A stretch of 35,588 nucleotides of DNA from Spirulina subsalsa CS-330 (GTDB lineage: Bacteria; Cyanobacteriota; Cyanobacteriia; Cyanobacteriales; Spirulinaceae), in the NCBI RefSeq assembly GCF_028330765.1, contig NZ_JAQMTY010000225.1, positions 1 through 35,588 of the forward strand. Reading direction: 5' to 3'. Below the pieces are notes generated by a model. The model had not been told where the DNA came from and made no database searches. It saw nothing but the letters and a program-made list of their open reading frames with translations. Both the position numbers and the translations under genes were made by a program. How positions within the stretch are numbered: position 1 is the stretch's first letter; the number at the start of each line of letters is the position of its first letter. This document shows, in pieces, positions 15,083-24,700 of this stretch.

Positions 15083-17269
15083 ATGAACAAACCTGTCTCT
15101 GTTCCCGCCGTTTCCGTCACCTATGCCCACGATGGCCGCTCCACCCAAGCCAATGAACTGGGGATGCGCCCGATGCAAGAACGCGCCTACAACAAACGCG
15201 GCGAACAATATTTATTGATCAAATCACCCCCCGCCTCTGGGAAAAGTCGCGCCCTGATGTTCATTGCCCTCGATAAATTGATCCACCAAGGGCTGAAACA
15301 GGCGATCGTCGTTGTGCCAGAAAAGTCGATTGGGTCTAGTTTTCAGGATGAACCCCTGTCACACTATGGCTTTTTTGCCGATTGGACAGTTGCGCCGCGC
15401 TGGAATCTTTGCAATGCGCCGGTCACCGATAGCGGCAAAGTGAACGCGGTGCAAGCCTTCCTCAAGAGTGAGGATCAAATCTTGATTTGCACCCATGCAA
15501 CCTTTCGGTTTGCGGTGGAACGGTTGGGCATTGAACCGTTAGATGATCGCCTCATTGCGGTGGATGAATTTCACCATGTTTCGGCGAATCCTGATAATAA
15601 ATTAGGGGAGCAGGTGCGGCAATTGATGACCCGCGATCGCGCCCATATTGTCGCGATGACCGGCTCCTATTTTCGCGGCGATGCGATCGCGGTACTGCAC
15701 CCCGAAGATGAAAACCGCTTTGAGACGATCACCTACACCTATTATGAACAACTCAACGGCTATCAATACCTCAAACAATTAGACATCGGCTATTACTTTT
15801 ATGCGGGGAACTATGCCAGCGAAATTATGCGGGTGCTCAATCCAAACGAGAAAACCATTGTGCATATTCCGAATGTCAACTCCCGCGAAAGTACCAAGGA
15901 TAAAATCCGCGAAGTGGAGCATATTCTTGACACCCTCGGCGAATGGCAAGGCACTGACCCCAAAACGGGGTTTCAGTTGATTCGTACCCCCGACGGGACG
16001 GTGCTGAAGGTGGCGGACTTGGTGGATGATGACCCGACGAAGCGCGATCGCGTCGTTACGGCCCTCAAAGACCCCACCCAAAAAGAAAACCGCGACCATG
16101 TGGATATCATCATTGCCCTGGGGATGGCAAAAGAAGGGTTTGATTGGATTTGGTGTGAACACGCGCTGACGGTGGGGTATCGGTCGAGCTTGACGGAAAT
16201 TGTCCAGATTATTGGTCGTGCGACCCGTGACGCACCGGGCAAGACCCGCGCCCGCTTTTCTAACCTGATCGCAGAACCCGATGCGGCCAGTGAGGTGGTG
16301 ACGGAGGCGGTGAATGATATGTTAAAGGCGATCGCCGCCAGTTTGCTGATGGAACAAGTGCTGGCGACCCGTTTTGAATTTCGCCCCAAACGCCCCGACA
16401 ATCAACCAACAGCGGGGTATGACTATGGCCCGGAGGGGTATGATCCGACGGGTTGTAATGTGGGCATCAATCGGCAGACGGGCCAGGTGCAACTGGAGAT
16501 TAAGGGCCTCGCAATGCCGAAAAGCCGGGAAGCCCAGCGGATTTGCGCGGAAGATTTGCTCGAACTAACGACGGCATTGGTGCAAGATAAACCCTCGATT
16601 GAGCGGGGCTTGTTTGATTCGGAACTCGTGCCGGAAGAAATTACCACGGTACGGATGGGGAAGATTATCCAGGAAAAATATCCCACCATTGAACCGGAGG
16701 ATCAAGAGGCAGTGCGCCAACATGCGATCGCTGCCTTCAACCTCGTACAGCAGGGCAAAAAATACATCCTCAATGAAACCGGAGGAACCTACGATCTTCT
16801 CCCCTCGCCCCTGGGAGAGGGGCCGGGGGTGAGGGAAGACCCCTCGCCCTTGGGAGAGGGGCCGGGGGTGAGGGCAGATCCCTCGCCCCTGGGAGAGGAG
16901 CCGGGGGTGAGGGAAGACCCCGAACCGACGAAAAACACTGCCCTGATCGATGGGGTGAAACAGTTCGCCCTCTCGGTCACTGATCTCGATATGGATCTGA
17001 TCGATCGCATTAATCCCTTTGGGGAAGCCTACGCCATCCTTGCCAAAGCCATGAACGAAGAACGCCTCCAACAGATCGCGGCGGTGATTACGGCTAAACG
17101 GTTGAGCCTCAGTATGGACGAGGCGCGAGACCTGGCCCACCGCGCCGTCCGGTTTAAGCAGGAGCGGGGTCGCTTGCCTGCGCTGACGGCGGCAGACCCC
17201 TGGGAGCGACGTATGGCTGAGGGGGTCGCATTCCTACAGCGCAAAGTCAAGGAGGATAGGGATGGTTAA
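15083..17269 (+). CDS. SF2 helicase of the restriction-like system
   Basis: This 728-residue protein has superfamily 2 motifs: Walker A SPPASGKSR (48-56), a DEFH box (161-164), motif III TGS (193-195) and motif VI QIIGRATRD (375-383). It should use ATP to move along or remodel DNA, comparable to the translocase part of type I or III restriction enzymes. Residues 574-612 are three in-frame copies of a 13-residue repeat, a genomic repeat insertion. It overlaps the GIY-YIG gene by 8 bp and lies behind the methyltransferase and toxin-antitoxin array on the same strand. Confidence 0.88.
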   Translation: MNKPVSVPAVSVTYAHDGRSTQANELGMRPMQERAYNKRGEQYLLIKSPPASGKSRALMFIALDKLIHQGLKQAIVVVPEKSIGSSFQDEPLSHYGFFADWTVAPRWNLCNAPVTDSGKVNAVQAFLKSEDQILICTHATFRFAVERLGIEPLDDRLIAVDEFHHVSANPDNKLGEQVRQLMTRDRAHIVAMTGSYFRGDAIAVLHPEDENRFETITYTYYEQLNGYQYLKQLDIGYYFYAGNYASEIMRVLNPNEKTIVHIPNVNSRESTKDKIREVEHILDTLGEWQGTDPKTGFQLIRTPDGTVLKVADLVDDDPTKRDRVVTALKDPTQKENRDHVDIIIALGMAKEGFDWIWCEHALTVGYRSSLTEIVQIIGRATRDAPGKTRARFSNLIAEPDAASEVVTEAVNDMLKAIAASLLMEQVLATRFEFRPKRPDNQPTAGYDYGPEGYDPTGCNVGINRQTGQVQLEIKGLAMPKSREAQRICAEDLLELTTALVQDKPSIERGLFDSELVPEEITTVRMGKIIQEKYPTIEPEDQEAVRQHAIAAFNLVQQGKKYILNETGGTYDLLPSPLGEGPGVREDPSPLGEGPGVRADPSPLGEEPGVREDPEPTKNTALIDGVKQFALSVTDLDMDLIDRINPFGEAYAILAKAMNEERLQQIAAVITAKRLSLSMDEARDLAHRAVRFKQERGRLPALTAADPWERRMAEGVAFLQRKVKEDRDG
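16802..16918 (+). repeat. Three tandem 39-bp in-frame repeat units in the helicase gene
   Basis: Units 16802-16840, 16841-16879 and 16880-16918 each encode a version of PSPLGEGPGVRED. Each 39-bp unit carries a palindrome around CTGGGAGAGGGG and the GGGGGTGAGGG end shared with 9655-9744 and 18495-18588. Total 117 bp keeps the frame. Confidence 0.82.
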
Positions 17270-18464
17270 AAAAATGCCGCAAACCACAGACAGCGATCGC
17301 GAACTCTTAGGGGAATTGGGGATTGATCTCACGGCTCCGGCTCCGGTGCAGTATTCCCCCCGTGAGGAGCGGATCATCGCCGGATTTGAGGAGATCGAGC
17401 GGTTTGTCTCGGCGCAGGGACGCTTACCCCAGCATGGCGATGACCGGGATATTTTCGAGCGTCTCTATGCCGTGCGTCTCGATCGCCTGCGCCGCTTAGA
17501 AGACTGTCGCACCCTCCTCGAACCGTTGGACTCGCGGGGCTTACTCACAGCAACCCCAGATCTGGAGGTTCCGCCGGCACTGGATGATCAGGCGTTGCTG
17601 GCGGAACTGGGTTTGGATGGGGCGGCGGTGGATGATGTGACCCAATTAACCCATGTGCGATCGCGTCAAGACATTAAAGCCGCTGAGGAAATCGCCCAGC
17701 GCACCCCCTGCGAGGACTTCAACCAATTTAAACCCCTGTTCCAACAGGTTAAGCAGGCATTAAAAACCGGGGCGCGTCACACCCTGAAATATCAAGACAA
17801 TGCGGCGATTCAGGCGGGAAATCTTTTCATTCTTGACGGGCAGATGGTGCTCGTGGCGGCGATGGGGGAGTTTTTCATCAGTGACTATGGCCGCCCCAAT
17901 GCAGAATTGCGGGTGATTTATGACAACGGTACAGAGAGCAATCTTTTACTGCGATCGCTGCAACGGGCCTTGAACCGCGATCGCACCAGTCGCCGGATCA
18001 CCGAACTCGTCAGCAACTTTGGCCCCCTCTTCGCCCCCCAGAATCTCACCCCTACCGATCGGCACACCGGCCAGGTCTACGTGTTGCGCAGTCAATCGGA
18101 TCATCCCTTCATCGCGGCACACCGCACCCTGATCCACAAAATCGGCATGACCAGCGGCGATGTGAACCAACGGATCATCCATGCCGCTAAAGACCCCACC
18201 TATCTCCTCGCTGCGGTCGAAATCGTCACCACCTTCCAACTCGCAAACATCAACCCGAAAAAACTCGAAGCCCTCCTCCACCGATTTTTTGAGGCGGCGC
18301 GGTTGGATCTGGAATTGATGGATCGGTTTGGGTTACCGGTGCAGCCGCAAGAGTGGTTTTTTGTGCCGTTGGGGGCGATTGAGGCAGCGATCGCCCACAT
18401 CCAAGCGGGCACGCTCGATCAGGTTCACTATGATCTCGAAACCGCCAGCATCATTGCTCGGTAG
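17262..18464 (+). CDS. GIY-YIG nuclease with T5orf172-type C-terminal domain
   Basis: The 400-residue protein has a C-terminal GIY-YIG fold: QVYVL (271-275) for GIY, HKIGMT (292-297) for YIG, the catalytic-type Arg304 (DVNQR), Glu335 in LEALLHRFF and the closing QEWFFVPL (363-370). Residues 1-250 are unrecognised. It should nick or cut DNA and is the best nuclease candidate for the methyltransferase-helicase system. A GGAGG (17251-17255) six bases before ATG 17262, inside the helicase gene, supports this start and tight coupling. Confidence 0.85.
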   Translation: MVKKMPQTTDSDRELLGELGIDLTAPAPVQYSPREERIIAGFEEIERFVSAQGRLPQHGDDRDIFERLYAVRLDRLRRLEDCRTLLEPLDSRGLLTATPDLEVPPALDDQALLAELGLDGAAVDDVTQLTHVRSRQDIKAAEEIAQRTPCEDFNQFKPLFQQVKQALKTGARHTLKYQDNAAIQAGNLFILDGQMVLVAAMGEFFISDYGRPNAELRVIYDNGTESNLLLRSLQRALNRDRTSRRITELVSNFGPLFAPQNLTPTDRHTGQVYVLRSQSDHPFIAAHRTLIHKIGMTSGDVNQRIIHAAKDPTYLLAAVEIVTTFQLANINPKKLEALLHRFFEAARLDLELMDRFGLPVQPQEWFFVPLGAIEAAIAHIQAGTLDQVHYDLETASIIAR

Positions 18465-18494
18465 TGCTGGGATAGCGACCCCTGACCCTCAGTG

Positions 18495-18588
18495 CCCTCA
18501 TCCCCCAACCCCTTCTCCCAAACTAGGGAGAAGGGGAGCCAAATTCAAAGTCCCTCTCCCTGCTTGGGAGAGGGATTTAGGGTGAGGG
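18495..18588. repeat. Intergenic copy of the G/C palindromic repeat
   Basis: This 94-bp copy starts CCCTCATCCCCC and ends TTTAGGGTGAGGG. It has two hairpins (CCCCTTCTCCC/GGGAGAAGGGG and CCCTCTCCC/GGGAGAGGG) in the same layout as 9655-9744. It lies between the GIY-YIG gene and the next, convergent gene, whose last codons it supplies. Confidence 0.75.
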
Positions 18589-18996
18589 CTTTCCTCTGGA
18601 GTGGCTGTCACCAGCGGCAGAGCGGGTGAGGAAGTAGCGCAGGCGGATCAATGTAGCCGTTTGCCCCAGGGCAATGGGGAGGAGGGAGACCCCTTCGAGG
18701 CGCGATTGTACCCAACCGTCGCCCCAATACCATTCGTGGAAGCCATCGATGCCGCGACTGAGGATGAGGCGGAGGCTTTGGGGCGTGGCCAGATCGACGT
18801 AGTGATCGATGGCGATCGGGCCTGTCCAGGCGGTGAAGGTTGCGCCGGCTTTGAGGGGGTTGGGAATATCGGTTTCGAGGCGTTGGGGAAAGAGCCAGCG
18901 GCGGAACTGGTCGGGGTTTTGGAGACTGGCCGCGATCGCAGCTTGGGATGCGTCCAATTCAATGCGGAGACAGCTTTTTTGGTAGTGACCGAACAT
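18577..18996 (-). CDS. SRPBCC/START-like protein, function unknown
   Basis: From ATG 18996 the protein has about 139 residues; an in-frame ATG at 19062 would extend it into a pseudogene remnant and is less likely. The pattern of strands with PDQFRRWLFPQRL, GATFTAWTGPI and a terminal helix rich in Leu and Arg fits a small SRPBCC/START-like fold for a hydrophobic ligand, but this is inference. Its last residues (SRGKPSP) come from the adjacent genomic repeat, so the native C-terminus was probably changed. Confidence 0.6.
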   Translation of the reverse strand: MFGHYQKSCLRIELDASQAAIAASLQNPDQFRRWLFPQRLETDIPNPLKAGATFTAWTGPIAIDHYVDLATPQSLRLILSRGIDGFHEWYWGDGWVQSRLEGVSLLPIALGQTATLIRLRYFLTRSAAGDSHSRGKPSP

Positions 18997-19046
18997 TGGG
19001 GCGTGGGGGGTGAGGGCTGGGGGTCTTAGCCTTCTATTATAAGCGG

Positions 19047-19257
19047 TTAGGATTCCCGACATCCCAAGGACACACGGGTCTCTACGCCGGTCTGCCCATT
19101 GGTTCCGGAGGCGATCGCACAGAGTTGGCGCATCGGTTTCCCATCGAGCAGAGCATCGGTAAAGTCGGCTCCGGCGATCGTCACATCATCCAACAATCGC
19201 CCGCAAAAAGAGGGTTTCATGGAAAATCGCGTTGCTAAGATTCGCCCCGGTTAATTC
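19047..19257 (-). pseudogene. Remnant of a pentapeptide-repeat protein
   Basis: On the minus strand ELTGANLSNAIFHETLFLRAI runs from 19257 into a frameshift near 19190. In another frame it continues AGADFTDALLDGKPMRQLCAIASGTNGQTGVETRVSLGC to TAA 19047-19049. This is the characteristic C-terminus of cyanobacterial pentapeptide-repeat proteins. There is no start and a stop lies just upstream, so only a broken end remains. The rest of the gap to 19337 shows nothing else. Confidence 0.7.
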
Positions 19258-19337
19258 CCATTATGGCCGATGGCGACTGGGGGAACTCTCCTGAGGCTTC
19301 ACCCCCTGCTATGAAAGATGCAGTACAGTTTTAAAGG

Positions 19338-20168
19338 ATGAAATCAGCGATGACAGTTGTGGGGCAAGTCGTGCGATCGCTTTCGATCAGTATTTTAGGG
19401 GTTGTGGTGGTGGGGACGATGGCCCTCTCGTTGCCAATGCAGCGATCGCACCGTGACCCGAACCGCCTCATTCCCCCCGCCGAAGCCCAACTGGCCCAAC
19501 GCACCGCCACGGGGTTAATCTGGCCCACCACCGGCACCATTTCCCAACCCTTCCACCGCTACCACGAAGGCCTTGATATTGCGGGCCCCATCGGTACGCC
19601 CATCCTCGCCGCCCAAGCCGGGGAGGTGATTCTCGCCGGGTGGGATAATTGGGGCCTCGGCTATGCGGTGGAACTGCGCCACCCGGACGGCAGCCGCACG
19701 GTATACGGGCACAACAGCCGCTTATTGGTCAGCGTCGGGCAATGGGTGGAGCAGGGGCAGATCATCGCAGAGATGGGCAGCACTGGCAATTCCACCGGCC
19801 CCCATCTCCATTTTGAATATTATCCCGACAGTGTTACCGCCCAGAACCCGCTCACTCAACTGCCGGCCCTCGTGGCGGGGCGCATTCCCACCCGTCCGCC
19901 CCAAGGCGATCGCTGTCCCGGCACAACGTTAATCAACGGTGAAACCCAGAATTTTCGGGTGCAAATTTGTCAAATCAGCGATCAGCTTTGGTATTTTGGC
20001 CAGGCGAAACTTGAGCCTTACCATTCGATCTGGTTGCCAGCGGTGTTTAATGGGTCGAGCTATCAAGCCCGGAATGGCCAATTTATCTATCAAGTAGACG
20101 GCGATCGCCTCCAAGTCTTTGAAAATCAGCAGCGGATTCGTCAAGAACGTTTGTTGCGCTCCTCGTGA
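19338..20168 (+). CDS. M23 (LytM) family metallopeptidase
   Basis: This 276-residue protein has an N-terminal hydrophobic segment (about 12-34) for export or anchoring, then an M23 domain with the zinc ligands His76 and Asp80 in HEGLDIAGP and His156/His158 in PHLHFE. It should cut, or regulate cutting of, peptidoglycan cross-bridges in the periplasm. The C-terminal 90 residues are not recognised. It is transcribed alone ahead of another cell-wall-binding protein. Confidence 0.9.
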   Translation: MKSAMTVVGQVVRSLSISILGVVVVGTMALSLPMQRSHRDPNRLIPPAEAQLAQRTATGLIWPTTGTISQPFHRYHEGLDIAGPIGTPILAAQAGEVILAGWDNWGLGYAVELRHPDGSRTVYGHNSRLLVSVGQWVEQGQIIAEMGSTGNSTGPHLHFEYYPDSVTAQNPLTQLPALVAGRIPTRPPQGDRCPGTTLINGETQNFRVQICQISDQLWYFGQAKLEPYHSIWLPAVFNGSSYQARNGQFIYQVDGDRLQVFENQQRIRQERLLRSS

Positions 20169-20396
20169 GTGCGATCCACGCGAAAATTTGTAAATTCCAC
20201 GGGGAATTTTGTCGATCTTGCCGTACAACAGTAAACAGAACCGGCGGCGCTGCGTGCGAATTTCCTGAAACTAGCGCGATCGCGCTCCCGACGTTCCCTC
20301 AGACCCATAATTTAGCTGTTGCTAAATTGGGGTGGAGCGATAGAATCGGAACTATTCCGATCAATTGTTTTTTCTCAGTATTGCAAGGAGACCATC

Positions 20397-21221
20397 GTGG
20401 ACGCAATCGCTTATACCCATTCCTATGCTGCCCACGAAGCAGCCACCGGCATTGAATACGATTTCAGCGAAGTCGATTTTTTTGAATGGGCTAAGGCTCC
20501 GAGCGCCCCCTGGTTAAAGCTGTTGGCGGTGGGGGTCTTAGTGGCATCCATTAGCGCGATCGCCCCGGCTGCGATCGCCCAGACCCAAGTAGACACCCCC
20601 AGCGGTCGCTGCCTCAACGCCCGCACCGGCCCCAGCACTCAATACACCGTCGCCACCTGCGTCACCGAAGGCGCAACCCTCAAACCCGTCGTTGAAACCA
20701 AAGGCGATTGGCTCAAACTCTCCAGCGGGCGCTGGGTCTACGGCCCCTACACCACCTACGGCAAAGCCACGCCCCCCGCCATGGCCACCGGCAACCGCCT
20801 CCGCCAAGTCAACACCCCAAAAAATAGCTGCCTCAACGCCCGCACCGGCCCCGGCATTCAATACGCGGCGGCAATGTGTGTCCGCGATGGCGCACCCCTC
20901 AAAGCCGTCACCCAAATCCAAGGCGATTGGCTGCAACTCTCTAGCGGGCGCTGGGTCTACGGCCCCTACACCGCCCCCATCGCCGCCGCTCCCCCCGCCA
21001 ACACCGGCGGCCGCACCGTCCTCCTGATGGGGTCACGGGGCGACACCGTGAAAGCCGTCCAAACCAAACTTGTCGAACTCAAATACGGCATCGGCCCCGC
21101 TGGCATCGACAGCATCTACGGCCCCGATACCAAGTCCGCCGTCTCGGCCTTCCAAAAAGCCAACGGCCTCACCGTAGATGGCATTGTTGGCCCCGCGACC
21201 ATTGCCAAAATGGGACTGTAG
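20397..21221 (+). CDS. Exported protein with two SH3b domains and a peptidoglycan-binding domain
   Basis: The GTG at 20397 with AAGGAG at 20385-20390 is preferred over the ATG at 20319, giving 274 residues. A hydrophobic segment ending PAAIAQ (38-62) serves as signal or anchor. Two bacterial SH3 repeats follow (about 63-120 and 133-192), both with CLNARTGP and a GDWL...SSGRWVYGPYT block. A PG_binding_1 domain fills 206-274. It probably binds the cell wall; no catalytic domain is present. The two SH3 units are near copies, suggesting internal duplication. Confidence 0.87.
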   Translation: MDAIAYTHSYAAHEAATGIEYDFSEVDFFEWAKAPSAPWLKLLAVGVLVASISAIAPAAIAQTQVDTPSGRCLNARTGPSTQYTVATCVTEGATLKPVVETKGDWLKLSSGRWVYGPYTTYGKATPPAMATGNRLRQVNTPKNSCLNARTGPGIQYAAAMCVRDGAPLKAVTQIQGDWLQLSSGRWVYGPYTAPIAAAPPANTGGRTVLLMGSRGDTVKAVQTKLVELKYGIGPAGIDSIYGPDTKSAVSAFQKANGLTVDGIVGPATIAKMGL

Positions 21222-21255
21222 CGGTTCTCCAAACGTTAGGTCTAGCTCCTGCGAA

Positions 21256-21283
21256 CCCCTTCAAATTCGCAAATTTGAGGGGG
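21256..21283 (+). terminator. Hairpin after the SH3/peptidoglycan-binding gene
   Basis: CCCCTTCAAATT and AAATTTGAGGGGG pair as a stem of about 12 bp (one G-T pair) around a short CGC loop, 35 bp after the stop at 21221. No T-run follows, so it may be a weak or factor-dependent terminator or part of a repeat. Confidence 0.4.
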
Positions 21284-21334
21284 CGTTGTCTGGGGTCGAA
21301 GCTCCGGCGATCGCTTCCCTCACCACCGGGATTT

Positions 21335-21427
21335 TATAGCACTAGCCAGGGCAGTTAGGACATTTAGAGACTCTGGAACAAGGGGCTTAAGCCCCTTGCC
21401 TGTCCTAACAGATTTGTCCACTGCTAT
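21335..21427. mobile_element. Second type of MITE-like palindromic element
   Basis: About 93 bp run from TATAGCACTAGCCAGGGCAG to a related inverted end (CTGTCCTAACAG...CCACTGCTATG). In the middle is a perfect 20-bp palindrome (21379-21398, CAAGGGGCTTAAGCCCCTTG). The ends are imperfect inverted repeats. It resembles small non-autonomous elements scattered in cyanobacterial genomes; family assignment is a guess. Confidence 0.45.
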
Positions 21428-21502
21428 GTGAGGCAGGCGCGAAGGTCAAGGGGCGATCGCCCAGAACGATAGAATATTAACGATGTTATTTAGAATCTAC
21501 TC

Positions 21503-21775
21503 ATGACTTGGGTTAATCTCAGCCTCGGTGTGGTGCTCGGCCTCATGATTGTCTTGTTTATTTTTCGGATTGTGCTGACTTGGTATCCCCAAGTGGAGCT
21601 TAAAAAAATGCCGTGGAGCCTGATCGCCCTGCCCACCGAGCTATTTTTAGCTCCCACCCGCCGCGTGATTAAACCCTTGGGCGGGGTGGATATTGCCCCG
21701 ATTATTTGGGTGGGGATTATTGCCCTGATTCGGGAGTTGCTTTTGGGTCAGCAGGGCTTATTACGGATGCTTTAG
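21503..21775 (+). CDS. YggT family membrane protein
   Basis: This 90-residue protein has two hydrophobic helices (about 4-28 and 65-88) separated by a conserved loop with YPQ, LPTE and APTRRVIKPLGGVDIAPI, the signature of YggT/Ycf19/CCB3. Relatives in chloroplasts and cyanobacteria help thylakoid or cytochrome b6f assembly and nucleoid placement; the exact role here is unknown. It converges on the glycosyltransferase cluster. Confidence 0.9.
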   Translation: MTWVNLSLGVVLGLMIVLFIFRIVLTWYPQVELKKMPWSLIALPTELFLAPTRRVIKPLGGVDIAPIIWVGIIALIRELLLGQQGLLRML

Positions 21776-21794
21776 GCGGAGTTGGGGGAGTATG

Positions 21795-24700
21795 TCAATC
21801 GCGCCCGGTCACCTGGCGATAGAACTGCTCTAGACCCTGCACACAATCGGGGTCATCGTAGAGGCGATCGCCCTGCTGAATAATTTTGGTTTTGATGCGA
21901 TCGCGCCACTGAGGATCACGTCCTAAACGGGTGGCAATCTGCACATAGTCGTCGGGATGGGCGGCGATCGTTTCCGTCACGCCGATCATCTTCAAAAAGC
22001 TATCGGTATGGCGGCCGCGCATGAATTCCCCCGGACAGGTGACGATGGGCAGATGGCAGGCCAAGGCTTCTAAACTGGTATTGCCCCCCGACCAATCGAA
22101 GCTATCTAGGTACACATCGCACAGTTGATTCACCGCGAGATAATCACCCCGCGCCACCACTCGCCGAAAATCGCAATAGTCAGCGATCGCTAACCCGGCA
22201 TGATGAAAGGCACGAATCAACCGCTGGCGCATCACCTCACCCCGCAGAAACACAAAGCGAGCCTTAGGGACTTGGCGAGCGATCGCCGGAAACACCCAAT
22301 CATACTGGGGCAAATATTTAAACGGCGCTTGGCAACAGAGATACAGCACCGCATCCTCCGCAAACCCATAATCAGCGCGGGTTTTCGTCAAGGGGGGAAT
22401 CTGCGGATTCGGATAGGCCACGCCAATATTCGGCAACTTGACGAGGGTTTCGGTGTAATGGTCGTCCGCATTCGCCCCCTCCATCAATTCACTCGACAGA
22501 AAATAATCCACCGTCGGTAACCCCGTCGTCACCGGATGCCCCCACGCCACACATTGCACCGGAGCCAACCGCAACGCCGCCAGGGTCATCGTCGGCGCAT
22601 CCATCCCCACTTCAGGAAACACCAAAATATCCAATTCATCCTGCAAAATCTGCTGGGCAGCATTGATCCAAAACCCGTTAAAGGCGTACCAGCGATCGCA
22701 ACAATCCCGACAGGTTTGCGCCATTCCATCATTGGCCGCGCCCAAATCGTAACCATAGAGTTCAAATTGGGTGCGATCGTGCTGTTGAAGCCAACCTTTG
22801 AGCCACAATGTCCCGCTGTAGGCATAGAAATAGGCCGAAACATAACCAACGCGAAGTTTTTGCCGTTGGGGCCGTGGTGGTAATTCCTGCACCCAAGCGG
22901 GGAAATTCGCCGCCGCAATCCGATGCACTAACGCCCCATATTGTCCTTGTAAATCGCGCACATTAAAGGCTTGATAGGCTAGGTAAAAATTGGTGATTTG
23001 GCTAATTCCTGCCAATGCCGCTTGACATTGTGCAGGGGTGTCTAATGTTGTGATATTAATCAGAGTTTGTAGACCTTGAATATAGCGCGATCGCGCCATT
23101 GTAATCTCATCCCCACGCCCATAAATCATCGGCACTAATAGATGATCCAGCACCGTAAAAATATAGTCCTGGGGACAGGCTTGGCGAGCCACCTGGGTCT
23201 GCTGTCGCGCCCTGTCGATATGCCCTTCATGGAGTGCTGCAAAAATCAAATCAAAATGAAACCGAGGGTCATGGGGATGAATTTTATTACCCAGTTCTAA
23301 ACTGCGTAATTGTTGATGAGGCCGCCCCAATTGTTGATAACAATAACTAAGTTTGCGATAAATCTCCGCATCAATCGGATAAGCATTCACTAACGCCTGA
23401 AAATTCTGGGCCGCCGCCTCCCATTGTTGCTGTTCATAATACCAATTCCCTAAAATAACCCAGATGATATCCTGACCCCATTCCTGAAGTTGATCCAGCG
23501 TTAGCATGGTTATTGGAATGGGTGATGTGAGGGGATAATCATTGGGTAAACGGAGATAAGCCTGGAGTTTAATCCAGGCGATATCCTGTAGATTGGTAAT
23601 AGCTTCGATGCTGATTTTTTCAGCGATCGCCCCATCATCAGTCAGGCATAATTCCATCAGAATACTCGAAATCATCAATTGAGCGATTTCGAGTTGTTGA
23701 GGGTCACACAGGATATCGAGGTGATATTTATATTGATCCGGATAATGGTGAAAAATGGTGAACAGTTGAGAGAGTTGTGCTTGTAAAATAGCCTCCGACT
23801 GTTGCCAATTGGGATGGATTAGGAAGGCAATAGATCGAGTATCTGGTGAGTTTTGAGCAGTGGTATGGGGGCGATCGCGGGGGAGGGTGAGCGGCTGTTT
23901 TTGCTGTTTGATTTCAGATAAATAGTCTAAAAAACGCTGCGCTGTGGGCATGGGTGCATAATGGGCGATCGCCCAATCTCGTCCCGCCGCTGCAATCTCT
24001 GGCCAATGGGGTTTTAACCCCTGAAGCCATGCCATACTGCTGCTTAAATCATCCATATTCAAGCCAAGATAATGCACCCCATTTTCTGGCATCACCGGCA
24101 ATTCTGCGCCATATTTTTCTAGATCCAAATGAATTGTTAAACATCCCGCCGCCAGCGATTCCCATAAACGCCAACTATCCCACCCATGCAAGCACCACTC
24201 TTGATTTTGTGCCGTCAAAAAGCCCCCAAATGCGGTACTCGCTTGGATGGTTTGGAGACGGTGATCATCGGGTTGAATGTCCCATAGTTGGGCGAGTCGC
24301 GGCGTGATTCGTTGGGCGGCAAGATGCCGTAGGGAATAGTCGGGATTTAAATAGGCAGTATCACTATAAAGGGGGCCGTAGGGGGTCGTAGCGTGGACAT
24401 TTCGCCATTGAATACTGTCGTGATGGGTGCGGTCATTGTTTAAAAGGTGTGGGGTGCGATCGCGCCATTCAGACACCGTTTCTAACAGTCGTAACATCCG
24501 ACTTGATAGGCCAAAACTCCAGGGTTTCACCTGTTGAGGTCGGGCATGATGCCGATTTAAATGGGTACTCAATACCAGGTCAAATTGTTGCTCAAATCCC
24601 CAATCGTCTTTCGGCCCATCTAAGTCATGGAGATACACCGTGAAATAGGGGCGATCGTTATAAAAAAGGTAGTGCGGGAAAATGGGATACTGATTAACAC

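Noticed and set aside
16802-16918. Possible CRISPR array
   Set aside because: Three directly adjoining 39-bp units without spacers, in a coding frame; it is a tandem repeat.
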